Shown here piece by piece: positions 60,093-64,000 of a stretch of DNA of 64,000 bases. Origin of the DNA: Erythrobasidium yunnanense. Taxonomy: Eukaryota; Basidiomycota; Cystobasidiomycetes; Erythrobasidiales; Erythrobasidiaceae. The notes under the pieces are model-generated. The model ran no database searches. It was given only the letters and a program-made list of their open reading frames with translations, and was not told the DNA's origin. Each line of letters begins with the position of its first letter. Within the stretch, counting starts at the first letter, position 1. Both the position numbers and the translations under genes were made by a program. The DNA lies in contig BCJC01000004.1 in assembly GCA_001600175.1 (NCBI GenBank), positions 124,001 to 188,000 on the forward strand. The letters are read 5' to 3'.

Positions 60093-63000
60093 ATGCACAG
60101 GCTGCCGCCCACTCGGTATCCTGAAGATGCAGCAGCCCAAGATGCCAACGCCAGGCATCAGCAGCAGCGCACTTCGAGATCTGGCGGTTTCCCCGGCTTA
60201 GAGACGCAGTCAAGCACCAGTGGATCGACAAAGTACTCTCCCATATCAGAGATCAACTCTCCTGGTACAAAGTCTCCCGATGTCGCTGGTGTCTCATCGG
60301 CGTATTTTCCTGCAAATGACACAACAACGCTACATCGAGAACCTGGTGGAGGAGTACATCATCCTGCTGCTACTTCAGCTGGTGGAATAACATGGGCTGC
60401 GTCGCCTGAACATAGTCGCCCAAATGCATTCCCTTCACTCTCGTACGGTGGCACAGGCTCGAGTACAACGACTGGAGGATATAACGCCCATCCAGGCATA
60501 GGACAACGCTCGCAGTCTTCTGCGGTCCACAACAACAACAACACAGGCTTCAGCAATGGCGGAGAAGCACAAGCTGGAGCAGGAGCAAACGTCAAGCGGG
60601 GACGCTCCCTCTTGAGGCCTGAGCGGTCGCGCAACGATGAGAATTCTCGTTTCTTCAACTATCGCCAGCATGCCGCTGTGTACGAAGCAGAGAACCAAGG
60701 ACGCGTAGGACCTTCCAGCACAGGATACGACAATGCGACATTCAGTGTTGGAGTACCGTTTGGATCGGGGCAAGGCGGTATCTCAGCAGTTGGACTAGCG
60801 CCAGGCATAGATGGACGACCAGGGATCAGAAGAGGGAAATCGATCTTGGCGAGAGAAGAGGGAATGGCCAATGATTCAGGGCTGAATTTCCTCAAAAGAG
60901 GAGCGACGCTCGTTCGTAAGAAGACGACAGGCAGAGGAGGAGCAGGAGGAGGAGATCAATCGCAACAAGAACTCCTAGACAGTGCTGGCTCGAAACGCAA
61001 GACGACCAAGAAGTCCACAAAAAACGATGCCCCTTTAAGCTGGTGGATGATCTACTGCTACATCGTGACTTTCTTCTTACCCGGCGTCTTTCTCAAGAAG
61101 CTCGGCTATTCGACACTCGACAGACGGCGAGCTTTCCGGGAGAAGTTAGGTCTTTTATCCGTCATCGCGGCACTCATGGCTTCAGTCGGATTTCTCACAT
61201 TCGGCTTCACGGATGCTGTATGCGACAATACTGGTTCCCGCTTCCGGACAGGCACCGTCCAAGGCGGAAGTATGATTTTTCACGGATACGACTATGCAAT
61301 GGACACTTTCCAACACCCCGCTGCAGCTGGCATCGAGACGAATTCTAATCCTCTATATTCAGACTGGGCAGCAGGCGGTAAAGATGGCTCGTTCATGTTT
61401 CAGAAAGTCAACCAGAACTGTAAAGGAATCATCACGCGCGGGACGAGATCCCAGATTCCCTATGATGAGAGAACGGGAGATCTGGGATGGTATTTCCCCT
61501 GCAATATATACGATCAGTATGGCACTACTGCGGTGAATCAGACGGGCTATGGAGCGGGTCAGCTCTGCCATACAAGAGCAAGCGCGAGAAACCTCTTCGA
61601 TGAAGGAAGAACAAGGAACGTCTCGGGTGGATTCATATGGCAAGGCCCTGTCTACTATACATGGGATGATATCAGGAATTCTTCGAGGAATCTGGGTGTC
61701 TACAAGGGGTGCGCCGCTTTTTCCTCTTCTTCTTCTTAGTGACTTGATGCTGATCTATAAATGTGGGTTATGCAGCTCCGTCCTCGACTTTAGTCTCTTC
61801 CGCTGGCTCGACCGCACACAAGTTAGCTATCCCGCAATCTTCGACCAGCTCGCCGCTGGTAACGACACGTACGAAGGGCGGGACTCCACCATGGAGTTCC
61901 TGATCTCTGGCAATCGAACTCTCGCAGAGTGTATGAACGACATTATCCGCGTTGGGTTTGTGGACAGCAAGAGCATGGGATGCATCATTGCCGACATCGT
62001 GCTCTACATCTCTCTAGTATTCATCTTGGCTGTAGTAGGCATCAAATTCGCACTGGCAGTCATCTTCAGCTGGTTCTTCGGACGAAGGATGGGGAGCTTC
62101 AAGAAAGAGACGAACGAGGAGAGGCAGAAGAGGGATAAAGAAGTAGAAGCGTGGACAAACGATATCTTTAAACCTGCACCAGCGAAATATAGACCTAACG
62201 TAGGTGGTGCTGGAAGGACAAATAATGGCGGCCCTGGACAAGCGAAGAAGGGATACCTGCCTACAACGTCAAGGTTTACGGCAGCTTCAAGACCCCATTC
62301 GTCATATACGCCCGTAGGAGGGGAGAAGAGACAGTCTACATTTACAGGCTCGAAAGGCTTCCTAGCTTCCAAAGCCTCTCCTCCCGATACGCCCGTCAAG
62401 ACTTCTCGCAGCAATATCTCATTACCTACTTCGAGCCATTTCGGTTTTGGGTCTGGAGGTGCTCTGTTAGCGCATTCTAGGAACTCGTCCTTCGATATGG
62501 TTGATTCGCATGGACGACCCTGTCCCTTCCCTCTAGATCACAATGTTCTGCCTCAGCCTCCCGTCGACTATCAGCCTCACCATTTCCCGCTCGCGCATAC
62601 TATTCTGCTCGTTACTGCCTATTCTGAGTCTGTGGAAGGACTACGCACAACACTCGATTCACTGGCTACTACAGACTACCCGAACAGCCACAAGCTCATC
62701 CTTGTTATCTGTGATGGAATGGTGAAAGGGTCCGGTAACGACCTCGCGACACCTGACATCGTCCTCACAATGATGAAGGACCACCTTACACCTAAGGAAG
62801 ATGTGGAGCCTTTGTCGTACGTAGCTGTCGCAGATGGGCACAAGCAGCACAACATGGCGAAAGTGTATGCTGGGTTCTACGACTACGACGACGAGACTGT
62901 CGAGTTCTCAAAACAACAAAGAGTACCCATGGTCCTCGTTGCGAAGTGCGGGAACCCGCTAGAAGCACATGACGCAAAACCGGGAAATAGAGGTAAAAGA

Positions 63001-64000
63001 GACTCGCAGGTCCTCCTCATGGCTTTCTTGCAGAAAGTCATGTTCGATGAACGCATGACGAGCTTCGAGTATGAGTTCTTCAACTCGATTTGGAGAGTCA
63101 CGGGCATCTCGGCGGACAACTACGAACATGTCCTCATGGTAGATGCCGATACGAAAGGTAAGTCTGGCCATTCCAGCTAGACTCCTCCTTGCTGACATAT
63201 ATGATATAGTCTTCCCGGATTCTGTTACTCGAATGGTCGCATGCATGGTACAGGACGTGGACATCATGGGTCTCTGTGGAGAGACCAAGATCGCCAACAA
63301 GAAGGAGACCTGGGTGACCATGATCCAAGTTTTCGAGTACTACATCTCGCACCACCAGACAAAAGCTTTCGAGTCAATGTGGGGAGGCGTGACCTGTCTA
63401 CCTGGCTGTTTCAGTATGTACCGGATCAAAGCGCCCAAAGGACCCGATGGCTACTGGGTTCCCATCCTAGCGAATCCAGATATCGTAGAGCATTACTCCG
63501 AGAATGTAGTCGACACGCTTCACAAGAAGAACCTTCTTCTTCTAGGAGAAGATAGATACCTTACTACACTCATGCTCAAGACTTTCCCAAAACGCAAAAT
63601 GATGTTCTGCCCTCAAGCATATTGCAAGACCGTCGTTCCAGATACATTCAGAGTCCTTCTCTCGCAAAGAAGAAGATGGATCAATTCTACCATTCATAAT
63701 CTCTTTGAACTACTCCTGGTCAGGGATCTTTGCGGTACCTTCTGCTTCTCAATGCAGTTCGTAGTCTTCATGGAATTGGTCGGTACACTCGTCCTGCCCG
63801 CTGCCATCGCTTTCACGATCTACATCTGTAAGGAAGCCGCCCTCGATATAACGGAATATAGTGCTGATATTTGACTTGCTTTCCTATAGTGATTCTCACA
63901 TGTATACCATCTAAACCGACCCCGACGATTCCACTCATCCTTCTTGCTTGTATTCTTGGTCTTCCTGGTATCCTTATCGTTGTGACGAGCAGGAAGTTTG
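60093..64000 (+). CDS. Class IV chitin synthase (CHS3 type), 5' part, cut by window end
   Basis: Makes chitin from UDP-GlcNAc at the plasma membrane. Exons are 60093-61710, 61776-63157, 63210-63827 and 63890 to the window end. The first 300 residues are disordered ([16 protein letters not shown]). Two helices follow, [18 protein letters not shown] and [18 protein letters not shown], then an extracellular region and the helix [19 protein letters not shown]. The glycosyltransferase domain shows [13 protein letters not shown] joined to [37 protein letters not shown] (the ED base) and the [16 protein letters not shown] (QxxRRW) motif. [20 protein letters not shown] matches CHS3-like class IV enzymes. 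The last membrane segments and stop lie beyond the window. Confidence 0.93.

Overview
The window is a gene-dense nuclear segment of a fungus, most likely a basidiomycete. The evidence is short spliceosomal introns (mostly 50-65 nt, down to about 37 nt, usually with a CTGAY-type branch site), many Ser/Gln/Gly-rich low-complexity tails, and fungal gene families: a Zn2Cys6 regulator, a SHO1 osmosensor, a class IV chitin synthase, ISC1 and COQ1. I cannot fix the class or species from sequence alone. Gene boundaries come from reading frames, splice signals and family knowledge; no transcript data were used.

Layout. 0-4.3 kb: a tandem pair of serine beta-lactamase-like hydrolases with the same exon pattern, the first with an apparent 1-nt frameshift. 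4.4-7.1 kb: NAF1 (H/ACA RNP assembly). 7.3-10.2 kb (-): a TBC-domain Rab GAP candidate. 10.3-12.0 kb: a tandem pair of unrecognised proteins. 12.0-16.7 kb (-): WBP11-like splicing factor and FIP1 polyadenylation factor. 16.9-18.5 kb (-): ISC1-type sphingolipid phospholipase C. 18.7-21.1 kb: a MoaA ORF ending in Gly-Gly followed after 35 nt by a MoaC ORF, the layout of animal MOCS1. 21.3-25.9 kb: a 2,2-dialkylglycine decarboxylase-like gene divergent from a Zn2Cys6 regulator. 25.9-33.5 kb: BuGZ/ZNF207-like zinc finger, alpha-arrestin, Ubc4/5-like E2 with a tail, COQ1 and prefoldin subunit 1.

33.8-38.4 kb is sparser: a Ser-rich membrane protein, an SRPBCC-fold protein and a small secreted protein. 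38.4-44.6 kb: an RWD/UBA DExH helicase and SHO1. 45-49.5 kb: four unrecognised, probably lineage-restricted genes, two of them paralogues, with short repeats between them. 50-60 kb: an HSL-type esterase, GDP-mannose 4,6-dehydratase and a TIMELESS/TOF1 protein. 60.1 kb to the end: the 5' part of a class IV (CHS3-type) chitin synthase.

Most genes are unrelated housekeeping genes. The local units that may work together are the MoaA/MoaC pair (molybdenum cofactor step 1), the divergent decarboxylase/regulator pair, and the two tandem duplications. I saw no rRNA, CRISPR array, transposon or viral element, and no tRNA, although tRNA scanning by eye is unreliable.
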